A stretch of DNA of 64,000 nt from Bacillota bacterium (GTDB lineage Bacteria > Bacillota > Clostridia > Christensenellales > Aristaeellaceae), in assembly GCA_023435435.1 (NCBI GenBank), contig JAEYRW010000118.1:1-64000 (forward strand), read 5' to 3'. Numbering within the stretch: the first letter of the stretch is position 1; each line of letters begins with the position of its first letter. The notes beneath the pieces were generated by a model that was given only the letters and a program-made list of their open reading frames with translations, did no database searches and was not told the DNA's origin. A program made the position numbers and the translations under genes. Positions 8,656 through 17,497 of the stretch are shown one piece after another.

Positions 8656-9420
8656 TTGGCTGACGCAAGGCCCATCGGCGTCATGGATTCGGGCATGGGC
8701 GGCATCTCCGTCTTGCAGTCCCTTAGAGGGCGCATGCCCGGAGAATTTTTCATCTTCTGGGGTGACAGCAAAAACGCCCCCTACGGCCCGCGCGACGAGG
8801 CGGACATCCGCCGCCTCACATGGGACATCGTAGACAAACTTCTCGCAAGGAACGTAAAGGCCATCGTGATCGCGTGCAATACCGCCACGTCCGCCGCCGC
8901 CGCCGACCTGCGCGCGAAGCTGACCATCCCTGTGCTGGGCCTGGAGCCCGCGCTGAAGCCCGCCGTTCGCTATGCAGGAGAGAGGCGGATCGCGGTGCTC
9001 GCCACCGAGGCGACCATCAAGCTCGACAAGTATCACCTGCTTCTGGAGCGGTTCGGCCGCAACACGGTGAGCATCCCATGCCCCGACCTCGTGGAGTTTG
9101 TCGAGCGCGGCGACACGGGTTCGGACGCGCTACTGGAGGCCCTCAAAAGGCGGCTGAATCCCGACGGAGAGAAAATCGCCGCCGTCGTTCTCGGCTGCAC
9201 CCACTATGTCTGGCTTCGCCCGGCCATCCGGAAGGTCCTGCCCGACGCGGCGGTTTTTGACGGAAACGACGGCCTTGCGCGCCATCTGCGGGATATCCTT
9301 GCGGAGGGACACCTTCTGAATGAAAACGGCACAGGAGGATACGAACTCAACACGACGTCGGACGACCCTGCGATGCTGACGCTGATGAAGAGGTATCTCG
9401 CCGCACCGGTTTCCGAATGA
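8656..9420 (+). CDS. murI: Glutamate racemase
   Basis: The 254-residue enzyme makes D-glutamate for peptidoglycan by a two-cysteine mechanism. Both catalytic cysteines are present: in IVIACNTATS (around residue 74) and VVLGCTHY (around residue 183). The N-terminal GVMDSGMGGISVL and the NAPYGPR motif are also typical. The start is TTG 8656, with GGGAGG about ten bases upstream; no better ATG lies near. A strong bidirectional terminator follows. Confidence 0.97.
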   Translation: MADARPIGVMDSGMGGISVLQSLRGRMPGEFFIFWGDSKNAPYGPRDEADIRRLTWDIVDKLLARNVKAIVIACNTATSAAAADLRAKLTIPVLGLEPALKPAVRYAGERRIAVLATEATIKLDKYHLLLERFGRNTVSIPCPDLVEFVERGDTGSDALLEALKRRLNPDGEKIAAVVLGCTHYVWLRPAIRKVLPDAAVFDGNDGLARHLRDILAEGHLLNENGTGGYELNTTSDDPAMLTLMKRYLAAPVSE

Positions 9421-9461
9421 AAAAACCCGCGTCCGCCTGCTTGGCGGACGCGGGTTTTTTT
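9420..9461. terminator. Bidirectional terminator between murI and a lipoprotein gene
   Basis: CCCGCGTCCGCC and GGCGGACGCGGG form a perfect 12-bp stem with loop TGCTT, with a run of A on one side and seven T on the other. It serves both convergent genes. Confidence 0.93.
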
Positions 9462-9464
9462 ACA

Positions 9465-9947
9465 TCAGTTGTCCTCGACGATTTGCGGCATGCTCGGAAT
9501 GTATTCTTCGTTCCAGACGACATAGTCGCATGTCGCGTATTCCTCTTCCACGTCTCCCCACGTGGAGTAGGAGTACCCGGAAAAGCTCTCTCCGTCGGAT
9601 GTGACGAGGATCATGACCTCGACATCCGACCCATTGGGCTCCGCCACCGGTACGGCCAGTTCCCAGGCGCTTCCCGTCCAGTAGGCGACGGAAACTTTCG
9701 ACTGAACGCCGCTTCCGATGCTCGTAAAATTGCCCTCGACAAACTTGCGAAGCTCCTTCGCGTCCGCAAAGCCCACGAGCGCCGCGGCGGAATCATAGTC
9801 ACCCGCGTCAAAATACACCAGTACTTGCTTCGCGTCCTTGAACATCCTGTCGTCGATGGAAGGCACGCCCGTCTCGGCGGCCGCGCACGCGCACAACGAG
9901 AGCGACAGCACAAGCGCTACGAACAGCATCGCCACCCGCTTCCTCAT
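9465..9947 (-). CDS. Putative secreted lipoprotein, function unknown
   Basis: The 160-residue product begins with a signal sequence (MRKRVAMLFVALVLSLSLC) and has cysteines at LCAC that may serve as a weak lipobox. The mature part has a helical segment DAKQVLVYFDAGDYDSAAALVGF and a beta-rich C-terminal half, a layout seen in DUF4878-like and NTF2-like outer proteins. I do not recognise the family with certainty. The gene stands alone between a strong terminator and holA. Confidence 0.6.
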   Translation of the reverse strand: MRKRVAMLFVALVLSLSLCACAAAETGVPSIDDRMFKDAKQVLVYFDAGDYDSAAALVGFADAKELRKFVEGNFTSIGSGVQSKVSVAYWTGSAWELAVPVAEPNGSDVEVMILVTSDGESFSGYSYSTWGDVEEEYATCDYVVWNEEYIPSMPQIVEDN

Positions 9948-9990
9948 ATCATAATCGCCTCCTCATGCTTTGTCAGGTCTTTGACGCGTT

Positions 9991-11022
9991 TTAAGCATGT
10001 TTGGTTGCAGGATTTGACGCCGCCAAGGAAATTTTTATAAATATTTCGTCCAGGGCCGATTGATCGCGCGCCTGTCCGCTCTTGACGGCAAAATCCGCGT
10101 CCACGCACGCCCGGTAGAGCGCTTCAAGGGTACGCGCGTCGTAGCCCCGCGCCTTCTGTGCCATGATTTTTGCGGCGTAGGGATTGAGCGCCAGCGCCTT
10201 TCCAACATCCTCCGCGCGCTCGCCGCTATCCGCCGCCACGCGCAAAAACGTCATGCCGCGCATTTGGCGCGTGATGGAGGCCAGCGCCGCGATCCGGTTC
10301 GTGCCCCGTTCAAGCATGAGCGAGAGCGTTTCGTAGGCCCCCGCCGCATCCCCGTCGAAGAGCTTGTTGATCATATCGAACGCGCCAAATTCGGTGGACG
10401 GAGAAACCACAGCCTCAATGTCGGGAATTCCGATCTCGGCGCGTTCCCCGGCGTAGGCCGCGAGCTTTGAAAGCTCGCCCTCGAGCTTCAACAGTTCCCA
10501 GCCCGCCGTAAAGAGCAGGTGCCGCATCGCGTCCGCCTGCATGGTTTTTTTCAGCGGCTTCAGCCTTGCCGCGATCCATTTCCGCATCTCCGGCTCCGTG
10601 AGTTGGTCGAACGTCACGGTTTGATCCCTGAGCACCCCCGCCAGCTTCTTCCGACCGTCGAACGCTCCGCGCATGTAAAAAACCAGAACGCAGGTGCCGC
10701 ACGGCGCGTCGAGCCACGAAATGATCCTTTGGGCCTCCGCCTCTTCGTCCCGGGATTTACCGCTTACCAGAGGCGCGAAATCCTTGACCACCACGAGCCG
10801 TTTGTCGCAAAGCACGGGCAGCGTCTCGGCGGCCTCGACGATTCGCTCCGCGGGCGCGCCTTCGAACACCGTCTCGTTGAGCGCCTCGAGCCCGGCGGGC
10901 AGCATCGCCTCCCGCAGCTTTGCAAGCGCCTCCCGCTTCACGTATTCCTCCGGCCCGCCGAACAGGTATGCCTGCCGGAGCGCGCCGCGCTTCACCTCGT
11001 CAAAGAACGCGTCCCACCTCAT
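9991..11022 (-). CDS. holA: DNA polymerase III subunit delta
   Basis: The 343-residue protein is the delta subunit that opens the beta clamp during loading. N-terminal motif AYLFGGPEEYVKREALAKL, middle TEPEMRKWIAARLK, and the C-terminal domain with INKLFDGDAAGAYETLSLML and QARDQSALDEIFIKIS fit HolA. Its first codons overlap the end of comEC by four bases. The comEC-holA order is widespread in Firmicutes. Confidence 0.93.
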   Translation of the reverse strand: MRWDAFFDEVKRGALRQAYLFGGPEEYVKREALAKLREAMLPAGLEALNETVFEGAPAERIVEAAETLPVLCDKRLVVVKDFAPLVSGKSRDEEAEAQRIISWLDAPCGTCVLVFYMRGAFDGRKKLAGVLRDQTVTFDQLTEPEMRKWIAARLKPLKKTMQADAMRHLLFTAGWELLKLEGELSKLAAYAGERAEIGIPDIEAVVSPSTEFGAFDMINKLFDGDAAGAYETLSLMLERGTNRIAALASITRQMRGMTFLRVAADSGERAEDVGKALALNPYAAKIMAQKARGYDARTLEALYRACVDADFAVKSGQARDQSALDEIFIKISLAASNPATKHA

Positions 11023-13328
11023 CCGCCGCCCTCCTTCAAAAACGTTTCGACGGAAAGATCTCCGTCGTAGTCCATGTGCACCGTCACGGCGCCCGATTCG
11101 TCCGTGCGGTACACCTTTCCGCCGGCTTCCTCAATCAGATCGATTACGTGGGCGCTGGGATGCCCGTAGGTGTTGTTTTTGCCCACGGAGATGACGGCCA
11201 CCTCCGGCGTGAGCGCCTGAACGAGCTTTAAATCCGTCGCGTCCCGGGAACCGTGATGCCCGACCTTGAGGACATCGATGTCCGGCCCCGTGGCGACATC
11301 CGCGTCACCCGTGAAGAGCGCCTCGGCGTCTCCGTAATCGAGCAGCAGAATCAGGGATCTGTCGTTGACCGGGTCGTCGGTCTGAGAGACCGAATCGAGG
11401 ACATCCATCACGGCGCGGGACGAAAGCGCCACTTCGTCGCCGGGGGAAAGCTCGACCCAGTTGACACCCGCGTCGATGACCGCCTGACTCTCCTCCGCGA
11501 TGCTCTCGTTTTCCGCCATGTCGAACCAGCCTTCGGGCACGTACACGGAACCGATGGCGCACGCCGCCGCCAGTTCTCCCAGTCCGCCCGCGTGGTCGGC
11601 GTGGGGGTGGGAGAGGAAGACGCCGTCGATCGTCCATCCCGCGCCGTTTATGTAGGCAGCCACCTCTCTGGCGTTTTCGCCCACGTCCACCACATATGTT
11701 TTTCCGTCCACATGGATCACCGCCGCATCCGCCTGGCCCACATCCAGAAACGCGATCAGACATCCGGAATCGAGGGTCCAGAAGCAGGAGACGATCACCA
11801 GAACCGGCAGCGCCAGCACGGCCCACGGCTTCCACTTTTCCCGCATCCGCCCCATGTCAGAAACCGCGACGCCCAGCGCGAGAAACAAAAGCCACACAAG
11901 GACGCCCGGCGGGGCGATTGAAATCTGTCCGTGGGGGAGTCCCGCGAAGAAGCCGACGCCCTGCCGCAGAAGCGTGAGCATGTGATCCGGCACAAAGGCC
12001 AGCGCGGGAACCGCGATCCCCGCAAGCGTCAGATACATCGTCAAAAGCGCGTATGGCACAAGAACCAGATTCGCGGCGACGGAATAGGTGGGAATCCTGC
12101 CGTAAAACAGTGCCAGAGCCGGGAAGGTCGCGATCTGGGCGGCGGTGGTCGTGGCCGCGATGGATGCGAAGTAGTATCCGATCCGCGGCCCAAACCCGCG
12201 CATTTTCGGAAGCCTGTCCGCGCGCGTGAGCTTCAGGAGGGGCGGCGCAATCCAAAGGATTCCGGCGGAGGCGGAAAACGAGAGCGCAAAGCCAGCGTCC
12301 GCGAGGTTCAGCGGATTGACGAGGAGCACCAAGGAAAACGCGAAGGCGAGCCGGGTACTCCCGTCCGACATCCGCCCGGTCAGCGGCGCGCCGCACAGCA
12401 CAGCGTACATGACCACCGCGCGGGTCACCGAGGGACGGAAGCCCACCACCGCAGCGTAGAAAAGGATGCCGAGGAGAGAGAGGTACGTCGCCGCGCGCAT
12501 GCCTATGAGCCGGGAAAGAAGGAGCGTCAGCGCCGCCGCGACCAGCGTGATGTGCAGTCCCGAAACGGCCAGCAGGTGCGCCACGCCGGACCTGCTGAAA
12601 TCCTCGCGCAAATCCGTATCGATGTCGCGCGTGTCCCCAAGCGTCAGCGCCATGACGATTTCAGGATTGTCGGGAAACGCCGCGTAGACGCGCGCGGAAA
12701 TGGCCTTCCGCGCGGAAAACAGCAGGTTTGAAATCCCGCCGCCCGTGCCTGAAATCGCGACGTCTCCTGCCTTGGCGGTCACATACCCCGCGAGGCCCGC
12801 GCGCCAAAGGTATTCACCGAAGTCAAATTCGTGAGGATTCGTCGCCGCGTCCGGCGCGTACAGGTGGCCCGTGCCGGAAATTCGCTGCCCGCACGCGATT
12901 TCACTTAGCTGGTCGGCATTGCCGCGCAAATAGAGTCTGAGCCGGTATCCAATTTTTTCTCCGTCGATTTCGACGTCCCCGAGCGCGCAGACAAAGCGCG
13001 CGCCGTCCTCGTCGAGGTAGGGATTTCCCGCGACCGTCCCCGAAAAGGGCACGCCGTAGGCGGTCGCAAACGAGGGCCTTGCAGCCTTTCGCGCCTCATA
13101 ATAACCCGCGCCCGCGAAAAAAACAGACGAAAAGAACAGGAACGCGGCGGCCGCGGCAAAGAAGCGCCGCAGCCCGCGCCGGGCGTGCAGCCAGGCGGCA
13201 AGCCCGGCAAGACCCGCCGCGACAGCAAGCACGGCGATGAGGTTCGGGGAAAAAAGCCGCGCGAAAACCATCCCGCCGCCCAGAAACAGCGCGAACGCGA
13301 AAAGCTTCCGACGCGTCAGAATCCGCAC
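11019..13328 (-). CDS. comEC: ComEC/Rec2 family DNA-uptake channel protein
   Basis: A protein of about 769 residues with an N-terminal DUF4131-type outer domain, a competence domain with about ten membrane segments (HLLAVSGLHITLVAAALTLL is the family signature) and a C-terminal metallo-beta-lactamase domain (LSHPHADHAGGLGEL, LFTGDAD, KVGHHGS). ComEC carries single-stranded DNA across the membrane, and the C-terminal domain is thought to degrade one strand. The HxHxDH motif is intact. I prefer GTG 13328, one base after the stop of the upstream gene, over TTG 13361, but the ribosome binding site is weak. Other com genes are not in the window. Confidence 0.92.
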   Translation of the reverse strand: MRILTRRKLFAFALFLGGGMVFARLFSPNLIAVLAVAAGLAGLAAWLHARRGLRRFFAAAAAFLFFSSVFFAGAGYYEARKAARPSFATAYGVPFSGTVAGNPYLDEDGARFVCALGDVEIDGEKIGYRLRLYLRGNADQLSEIACGQRISGTGHLYAPDAATNPHEFDFGEYLWRAGLAGYVTAKAGDVAISGTGGGISNLLFSARKAISARVYAAFPDNPEIVMALTLGDTRDIDTDLREDFSRSGVAHLLAVSGLHITLVAAALTLLLSRLIGMRAATYLSLLGILFYAAVVGFRPSVTRAVVMYAVLCGAPLTGRMSDGSTRLAFAFSLVLLVNPLNLADAGFALSFSASAGILWIAPPLLKLTRADRLPKMRGFGPRIGYYFASIAATTTAAQIATFPALALFYGRIPTYSVAANLVLVPYALLTMYLTLAGIAVPALAFVPDHMLTLLRQGVGFFAGLPHGQISIAPPGVLVWLLFLALGVAVSDMGRMREKWKPWAVLALPVLVIVSCFWTLDSGCLIAFLDVGQADAAVIHVDGKTYVVDVGENAREVAAYINGAGWTIDGVFLSHPHADHAGGLGELAAACAIGSVYVPEGWFDMAENESIAEESQAVIDAGVNWVELSPGDEVALSSRAVMDVLDSVSQTDDPVNDRSLILLLDYGDAEALFTGDADVATGPDIDVLKVGHHGSRDATDLKLVQALTPEVAVISVGKNNTYGHPSAHVIDLIEEAGGKVYRTDESGAVTVHMDYDGDLSVETFLKEGGG

Positions 13329-13329
13329 G

Positions 13330-14043
13330 TCAGATGAGGTACGTTTCCCCGGGCTGCGCAAGCCGCGCGGCCGGATAGGAAGCGCGCGCCTCGTCGAGCA
13401 ACTGCTCCGGGTCGTTGCCGGGTCGGAGATGGGTCAGCAAAAGCGCCTTTGCCCGCGCGTTCTTCGCGACTTCGCCGCACAGCCGCGCCGAAAGGTGGGG
13501 GGCCGTCTCCGTCCATTGGGCGGTGGTCAGGCCCGCGTCGGCAAGCAGCATGTCGGCTCCGTCCGCGAACAGTTCCAGAAAGGGATTGAGATTCGTATCC
13601 CCTGTGTAGACAAAACACGCGCCGTCGCACTGAACCTTGACTGACACCGCCGGGACCGGGTGCGTGGCGGGAACGAAGGAGACGCGCATCGGGCCGATGG
13701 AAATGTCGCCGGGCTGCATGAAATCCAGGTGCGGGTCGTCCATCATTTCGAAGACATTGTGCGGTTCCGCGGGGCAAATGACGGGCAGATTCCTTTTCCG
13801 CTTGCCAAACAGAAGCACGTATTTGAGAACCGTCATGTCCGACATGTGGTCGAAGTGCAGATGGCTCAGGACGATGGCGTCCAGATTTTCAATTTCAATG
13901 TGCTTCGCGAGCTGCGAAAGCACGCCCGCGCCGCAGTCGAGAAGGATGTTGGTTTTCCCGTCCTCGCTTGAAAGAAGATAGCCCGAGCACGCGCCGCCGG
14001 GGGCGGGGAAGGGGCCGTTGTTGCCGAGCACCGTTAGCTTCAT
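13330..14043 (-). CDS. Metallo-beta-lactamase-fold hydrolase (RNase Z/phosphodiesterase-like)
   Basis: The 237-residue protein shows the metal-binding pattern SHLHFDHMSDM (near residue 77), a later histidine in FVPATHPVPAV, an aspartate in YTGDTN and the histidine in LLTHLRPG. The arrangement LTVLGNNGPFPAPGGACSGYL at the start matches small MBL hydrolases related to YhfI and RNase Z, which cleave phosphodiesters; no flexible RNase Z arm is present. ATG 14043 lies eight bases from AAGGAG; GTG/ATG codons just upstream overlap that site. The gene heads the MBL-comEC-holA unit. Confidence 0.85.
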   Translation of the reverse strand: MKLTVLGNNGPFPAPGGACSGYLLSSEDGKTNILLDCGAGVLSQLAKHIEIENLDAIVLSHLHFDHMSDMTVLKYVLLFGKRKRNLPVICPAEPHNVFEMMDDPHLDFMQPGDISIGPMRVSFVPATHPVPAVSVKVQCDGACFVYTGDTNLNPFLELFADGADMLLADAGLTTAQWTETAPHLSARLCGEVAKNARAKALLLTHLRPGNDPEQLLDEARASYPAARLAQPGETYLI

Positions 14044-14065
14044 ACGCATCACTCCTTGCGTCCAT

Positions 14066-14071
14066 ATTATA
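14066..14071 (-). promoter_or_regulatory. Extended -10 promoter of the MBL-comEC-holA unit
   Basis: On the minus strand TGATATAAT gives a perfect TATAAT with the TGN extension. I see no good -35 box. Confidence 0.55.
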
Positions 14072-14140
14072 TCACATTCCGGCGCGAAATCATATCGCCC
14101 TTTCGCGCGGCATAGAATGGCACAAGGCGGAATGGAAAGG

Positions 14141-15874
14141 GTGTGTTGCGTGAATATACTGGCCGTGTATCATGCCAATCGTTTGGGGAACGCCGGCGCG
14201 CAGGATGGTCTGACGAGCATCCGCAAGGGCAGGCATATCCTGTCCGCGCTGGATTCGGAGTCGGACGGCGAGCTGATGGCGGGCACCCTCGGGCGGCTCC
14301 GCAACCGCGCGCAGCTTTCGCGGGAGCTGGGTTACGCCGCCACGGCGCACGCGGCCACCCTCGTCATCGCGGCCTACCGCCGCTGGGGCGCGCAATATCC
14401 GGGTCACCTGGAAGGCCCCATTGCCACCGTGCTCATTGATCGGAGCGCCGACCGCATGATCGCCACCAGGGACCGCATGGGGGAAAGGCGACTGTTTTAT
14501 TGCCGCCACGGGCGCACGGCGGCCCTGAGCGATCATCCGGATGCCCTCATCGAAAGCCCTTACGCGTCCCGCGTCGTGGACGAAGACGGCTTAAACGAGC
14601 TGTTCGCCCTCGGCCCCGCGCGCACGCCCGGCCGCACACCTTACCGGGACGTCATGTCCCTGGAGCCCGGCTGTCTGCTCGTCGCGGACCGCACCGGCAT
14701 TTCCGTCCGCCGCTATTATCGGCTCGAGGCTCGGCCTCACGCGGACGACGTTGCCGCGACGGTGAAGAAGGTCCGTTCCCTTCTCGAGCGCGCGGTGGAG
14801 GACGCCGCGCCCCACGCGGGCGCCGTCATGCTTTCCGGCGGGCTCGATTCCACGACCCTCGCGGCCCTTCTGTGCGAGCGGGGCACCAGGCCCATGGCTT
14901 TTTCCGTGGATTATGAAAACGACGAGAGTGAATTTACCGGCAACCAGTTTCAGCCCGAGCGCGACCGGGAATACGCCGCGTACGCGGCGGAGCTGTTTGC
15001 CTGCGGGCACAAAAGCATCGTGCTTGATCACCGGGCCTTGGCGGACGCCCTCGGGGCGGCGGCGGACGCGCGCGGCTTTCCCGGCATGGCGGATGTGGAC
15101 GCGTCGCTGCTGCTCTTCGCGCGCGAGATTGCGACGGGCACCGGGGCGGTTCTGTCCGGCGAGTGCGGCGACGAGGTGTTTTTGGGCGATCCGTGGTTCG
15201 CGCCCGAGCATCTGACGCTTGAAAACGGCTTTCCATGGTCCGGTTCCATGGATCTTCGGCGCGTCATCCTCAAGCGCGCGATTTGCGAGGAGGTCCGCCC
15301 CGAACGGTACGCGCGGGAGGCGTTCGACGCGGCGCGTGAAACCGTTCCGCGCCTCGCGGGAGAAGGGGAGAGGGACGCGTCGCTTCGCATCCTCCAGACC
15401 ATTTGCTTCCGGTATTTCATGGCGAACCTGCAGGAGCGAGCGCTCGCCATGTGTGAAGCGTCCTCCCTTCAGATATTTACGCCCTTTTGCGACGAGCGGC
15501 TGGTGGAATATGTCTACAACGTGCCGGGCGAGATGAAGTTTTTGAACGGGGAATGCAAGGGCCTTCTGCGCGAGGCGGTGAAGGATCTTCTGCCCGAAAA
15601 GCTGCTGCGTCGCAAGAAAAGTCCCTATCCCAAGACGTATTCCGCGCTCTACACGCGCGCCGTCCGCGCGGGAATCGCCGCGCTTCTGGACGACGGGGAT
15701 TCGCCCGTTCTGCGCGTGCTGGAGCCGAACGTGCTCCGCCAACTCAACGCCGCGGAGCTCCCCCCGGGCGGGCTTCCGTGGTTCGGCCAGCTCATGTCCG
15801 GGCCGCAAATGCTCGCCTACATCCTGCAGGTCAACGCGTGGATGCAGAAGCGGAAGATTGAGATTTCCCTGTGA
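14141..15874 (+). CDS. Asparagine-synthetase-like amidotransferase with degenerate glutaminase domain
   Basis: The C-terminal domain is a clear asparagine synthase domain: PP-loop SGGLDS at residues 232-237, SGECGDEVFLGD, FTPFCDERLVEYVYNVP and LLRRKKSPYPKTY. It would activate a carboxylate with ATP and transfer ammonia. The N-terminal half keeps only the later part of a class II glutaminase fold (HLEGPIATVLID...RDRMGERRLFYC); the LRHRGPD and NGEIYN motifs are missing. With GTG 14141 as start the protein reads MCC, giving an N-terminal cysteine that could still be a nucleophile. GTG 14150, ATG 14132 and ATG 14117 are alternatives; TAGAAT at 14113-14118 may be a -10 box and argues for a start at 14132 or later. 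The substrate is unknown. Confidence 0.8.
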   Translation: MCCVNILAVYHANRLGNAGAQDGLTSIRKGRHILSALDSESDGELMAGTLGRLRNRAQLSRELGYAATAHAATLVIAAYRRWGAQYPGHLEGPIATVLIDRSADRMIATRDRMGERRLFYCRHGRTAALSDHPDALIESPYASRVVDEDGLNELFALGPARTPGRTPYRDVMSLEPGCLLVADRTGISVRRYYRLEARPHADDVAATVKKVRSLLERAVEDAAPHAGAVMLSGGLDSTTLAALLCERGTRPMAFSVDYENDESEFTGNQFQPERDREYAAYAAELFACGHKSIVLDHRALADALGAAADARGFPGMADVDASLLLFAREIATGTGAVLSGECGDEVFLGDPWFAPEHLTLENGFPWSGSMDLRRVILKRAICEEVRPERYAREAFDAARETVPRLAGEGERDASLRILQTICFRYFMANLQERALAMCEASSLQIFTPFCDERLVEYVYNVPGEMKFLNGECKGLLREAVKDLLPEKLLRRKKSPYPKTYSALYTRAVRAGIAALLDDGDSPVLRVLEPNVLRQLNAAELPPGGLPWFGQLMSGPQMLAYILQVNAWMQKRKIEISL

Positions 15875-15880
15875 TGCCAA

Positions 15881-15926
15881 AAAGAAAGCCGCGCGCCGAT
15901 CACACTGAAAGGCGCGCGGGTTTTTT
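15881..15926. terminator. Bidirectional terminator
   Basis: CCGCGCGCC and GGCGCGCGG form a perfect 9-bp stem with a 13-base loop, followed by GTTTTTT on the plus strand and an A-rich run on the other side. It lies between two convergent genes. Confidence 0.88.
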
Positions 15927-15931
15927 CCAGC

Positions 15932-16600
15932 CTACTGTGCGAAGACGGGCATGATCCGCTCGCCGTCATATTCCATCTCGAAGTGAAGATGCGCCCCGTC
16001 CGCCGCCTCCATGCGCGCGGTGGTTCCCACGGAGCTGATGACCTGTCCCTTGACGACGTTGTCTCCGATCTTAACGAGCTCCAAGGTCGCCAGGGAGCAG
16101 TAGCGCGTGACGTATCCCTTTGCGTGTCCCAACTCGATGACGTATCCGTATACGTCGTCCTCATACGCATCCAGCACCACGCCCGCTTCGCTGGCCATCA
16201 CCGCCGCACCGCTTGCCGCCGCGATGTCCACGCCCGGGTGCGTGCGCCACTGGCCGAGGGTCTCGTTCCACGTAAGGGTGTCCGGTGCGTATTCCTTGGT
16301 AATCTCGCCCACGACGGGCATCATGAACACGGGGTCGGGCACGGGCGTCGCGGTGGGCTGGACGGTTGCCTCGGCCATGACGGGAAGAGCCGCCAGCGTC
16401 GCCTCGGCCACCACGGGCTGGGCGGCGCTTTCCTGAGGCGTTCCGGCCTTGTAGAGATACGCGGCCACGCCGAAGAGCGCAACCAGCACCGCCAGCGAGA
16501 TGTAGTATCCGTACCCGCTCCAGACGCGCTTGACCACGGGGAACGCCTTGTCCCGGGCGGCGCCCATCCATTTCGGTATGTTTCGGAAGAAATTACCCAT
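15932..16600 (-). CDS. spoIIQ: M23 family metallopeptidase, SpoIIQ-like
   Basis: A 222-residue protein with one N-terminal membrane segment (ISLAVLVALFGVAAYLYKAG, about residues 35-55), a proline/alanine/threonine linker and a C-terminal LytM domain. The segment GEITKEYAPDTLTWNETLGQW just before HPGVD resembles SpoIIQ, the forespore protein that joins SpoIIIAH across the septum. Both zinc motifs, HxxxD in THPGVDIA and HLHFE, are complete, as in clostridial SpoIIQ and unlike the Bacillus protein. ATG 16600 follows GGGAG; an in-frame start at 16624 is upstream of it. It could also be another M23 cell-wall peptidase. Confidence 0.65.
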   Translation of the reverse strand: MGNFFRNIPKWMGAARDKAFPVVKRVWSGYGYYISLAVLVALFGVAAYLYKAGTPQESAAQPVVAEATLAALPVMAEATVQPTATPVPDPVFMMPVVGEITKEYAPDTLTWNETLGQWRTHPGVDIAAASGAAVMASEAGVVLDAYEDDVYGYVIELGHAKGYVTRYCSLATLELVKIGDNVVKGQVISSVGTTARMEAADGAHLHFEMEYDGERIMPVFAQ

Positions 16601-16648
16601 CAAAAAATCACTCCCATCTGGCAACAGTATGGGAGCGTTCAGGCGTCT

Positions 16649-17497
16649 TTATTCTCCAAATCTGCGCTTTATTTCCAATTTTGCACGATAGATTTCATTG
16701 CGCGCGTATCCGGCCGCGCCCGCCTCGTCGGAAGCCTCCTGAATTTCCATTCCGGCAAGCATTTTCATGAGCATGTACTCCGCAGCGCCCGCCCGCTTTT
16801 CCTCGACCTCGCGCTTCTCCGGCACCCGTGCCACCACGCAGTATTCGCCCTTTTCGACGTTGAGGTTCGCGGCGAGGGCGTCGCGCACCTCTTCCGCCGT
16901 GCCGCGCTGCAAGCTTTCGTATCTTTTGCTGAGGTCGCAGCAGACCAACAGCATTGAGCCGGGCCATGCGCGGGCGATTTCCGTCGTCAGTTCGACGATC
17001 CGATGGGGCGACTCGTACAGGACGGCCACCGGAATGCCCGCCGCGCGGATGGAATCAAGCTTTTCGCGAAGCGCCTTCTTCTCGCGGGGTAAAAAACCGT
17101 AGAACGCAAATTCCCGGGCGTCAAAGCCAGAAGCGGAGAGCGCCGTGACCGCCGCGGACGGCCCCGAAATGGGCTCCACGGGAATTCCGGCCTCCCAGGC
17201 GGCAGCCACGAGTAAATTGCCCGGATCGGAAATCGCCGGTGTTCCCGCGTCGCAGGTGAGCGCCACGGCAAGGCCTTCCGCAAGCATTCGCGCGACGATC
17301 TGCGGCGCGCGCGCCTCTTCGTTGTGCCTGTGACAGGAGACGAGAGGCTTTTTGATGTCCAGATGGTTGAGAAGCTTCATCGTGACGCGGGTGTCCTCCG
17401 CGGCGATGAGGTCGCAGCACGAAAGCGCCTCCCGCATCCGGGGCGAAATGTCACTCAGGTTCCCAATGGGCGTCGCCACCACGTACAACTTGGGCAT
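16649..17497 (-). CDS. rsmI: 16S rRNA (cytidine1402-2'-O)-methyltransferase
   Basis: The 282-residue protein has the tetrapyrrole-methylase-like fold of RsmI: YVVATPIGNLSDISPRM, AEDTRVTMKLLNH, TCDAGTPAISDPG, PISGPSAAVTALSASG and YESPHRIVE. RsmI methylates the ribose of C1402 in the decoding centre, next to the base modified by RsmH, which is encoded in the same unit. The ATG at 17497 has AAAGGAGG eight bases upstream. It overlaps the end of the preceding methyltransferase gene by 47 bp. Confidence 0.96.
   Translation of the reverse strand: MPKLYVVATPIGNLSDISPRMREALSCCDLIAAEDTRVTMKLLNHLDIKKPLVSCHRHNEEARAPQIVARMLAEGLAVALTCDAGTPAISDPGNLLVAAAWEAGIPVEPISGPSAAVTALSASGFDAREFAFYGFLPREKKALREKLDSIRAAGIPVAVLYESPHRIVELTTEIARAWPGSMLLVCCDLSKRYESLQRGTAEEVRDALAANLNVEKGEYCVVARVPEKREVEEKRAGAAEYMLMKMLAGMEIQEASDEAGAAGYARNEIYRAKLEIKRRFGE

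Noticed and set aside
13328..13361. TTG 13361 as the start of comEC
   Set aside because: It would overlap the upstream gene by 32 bp and adds residues without similarity; GTG 13328 lies one base after the upstream stop. The choice is not certain.
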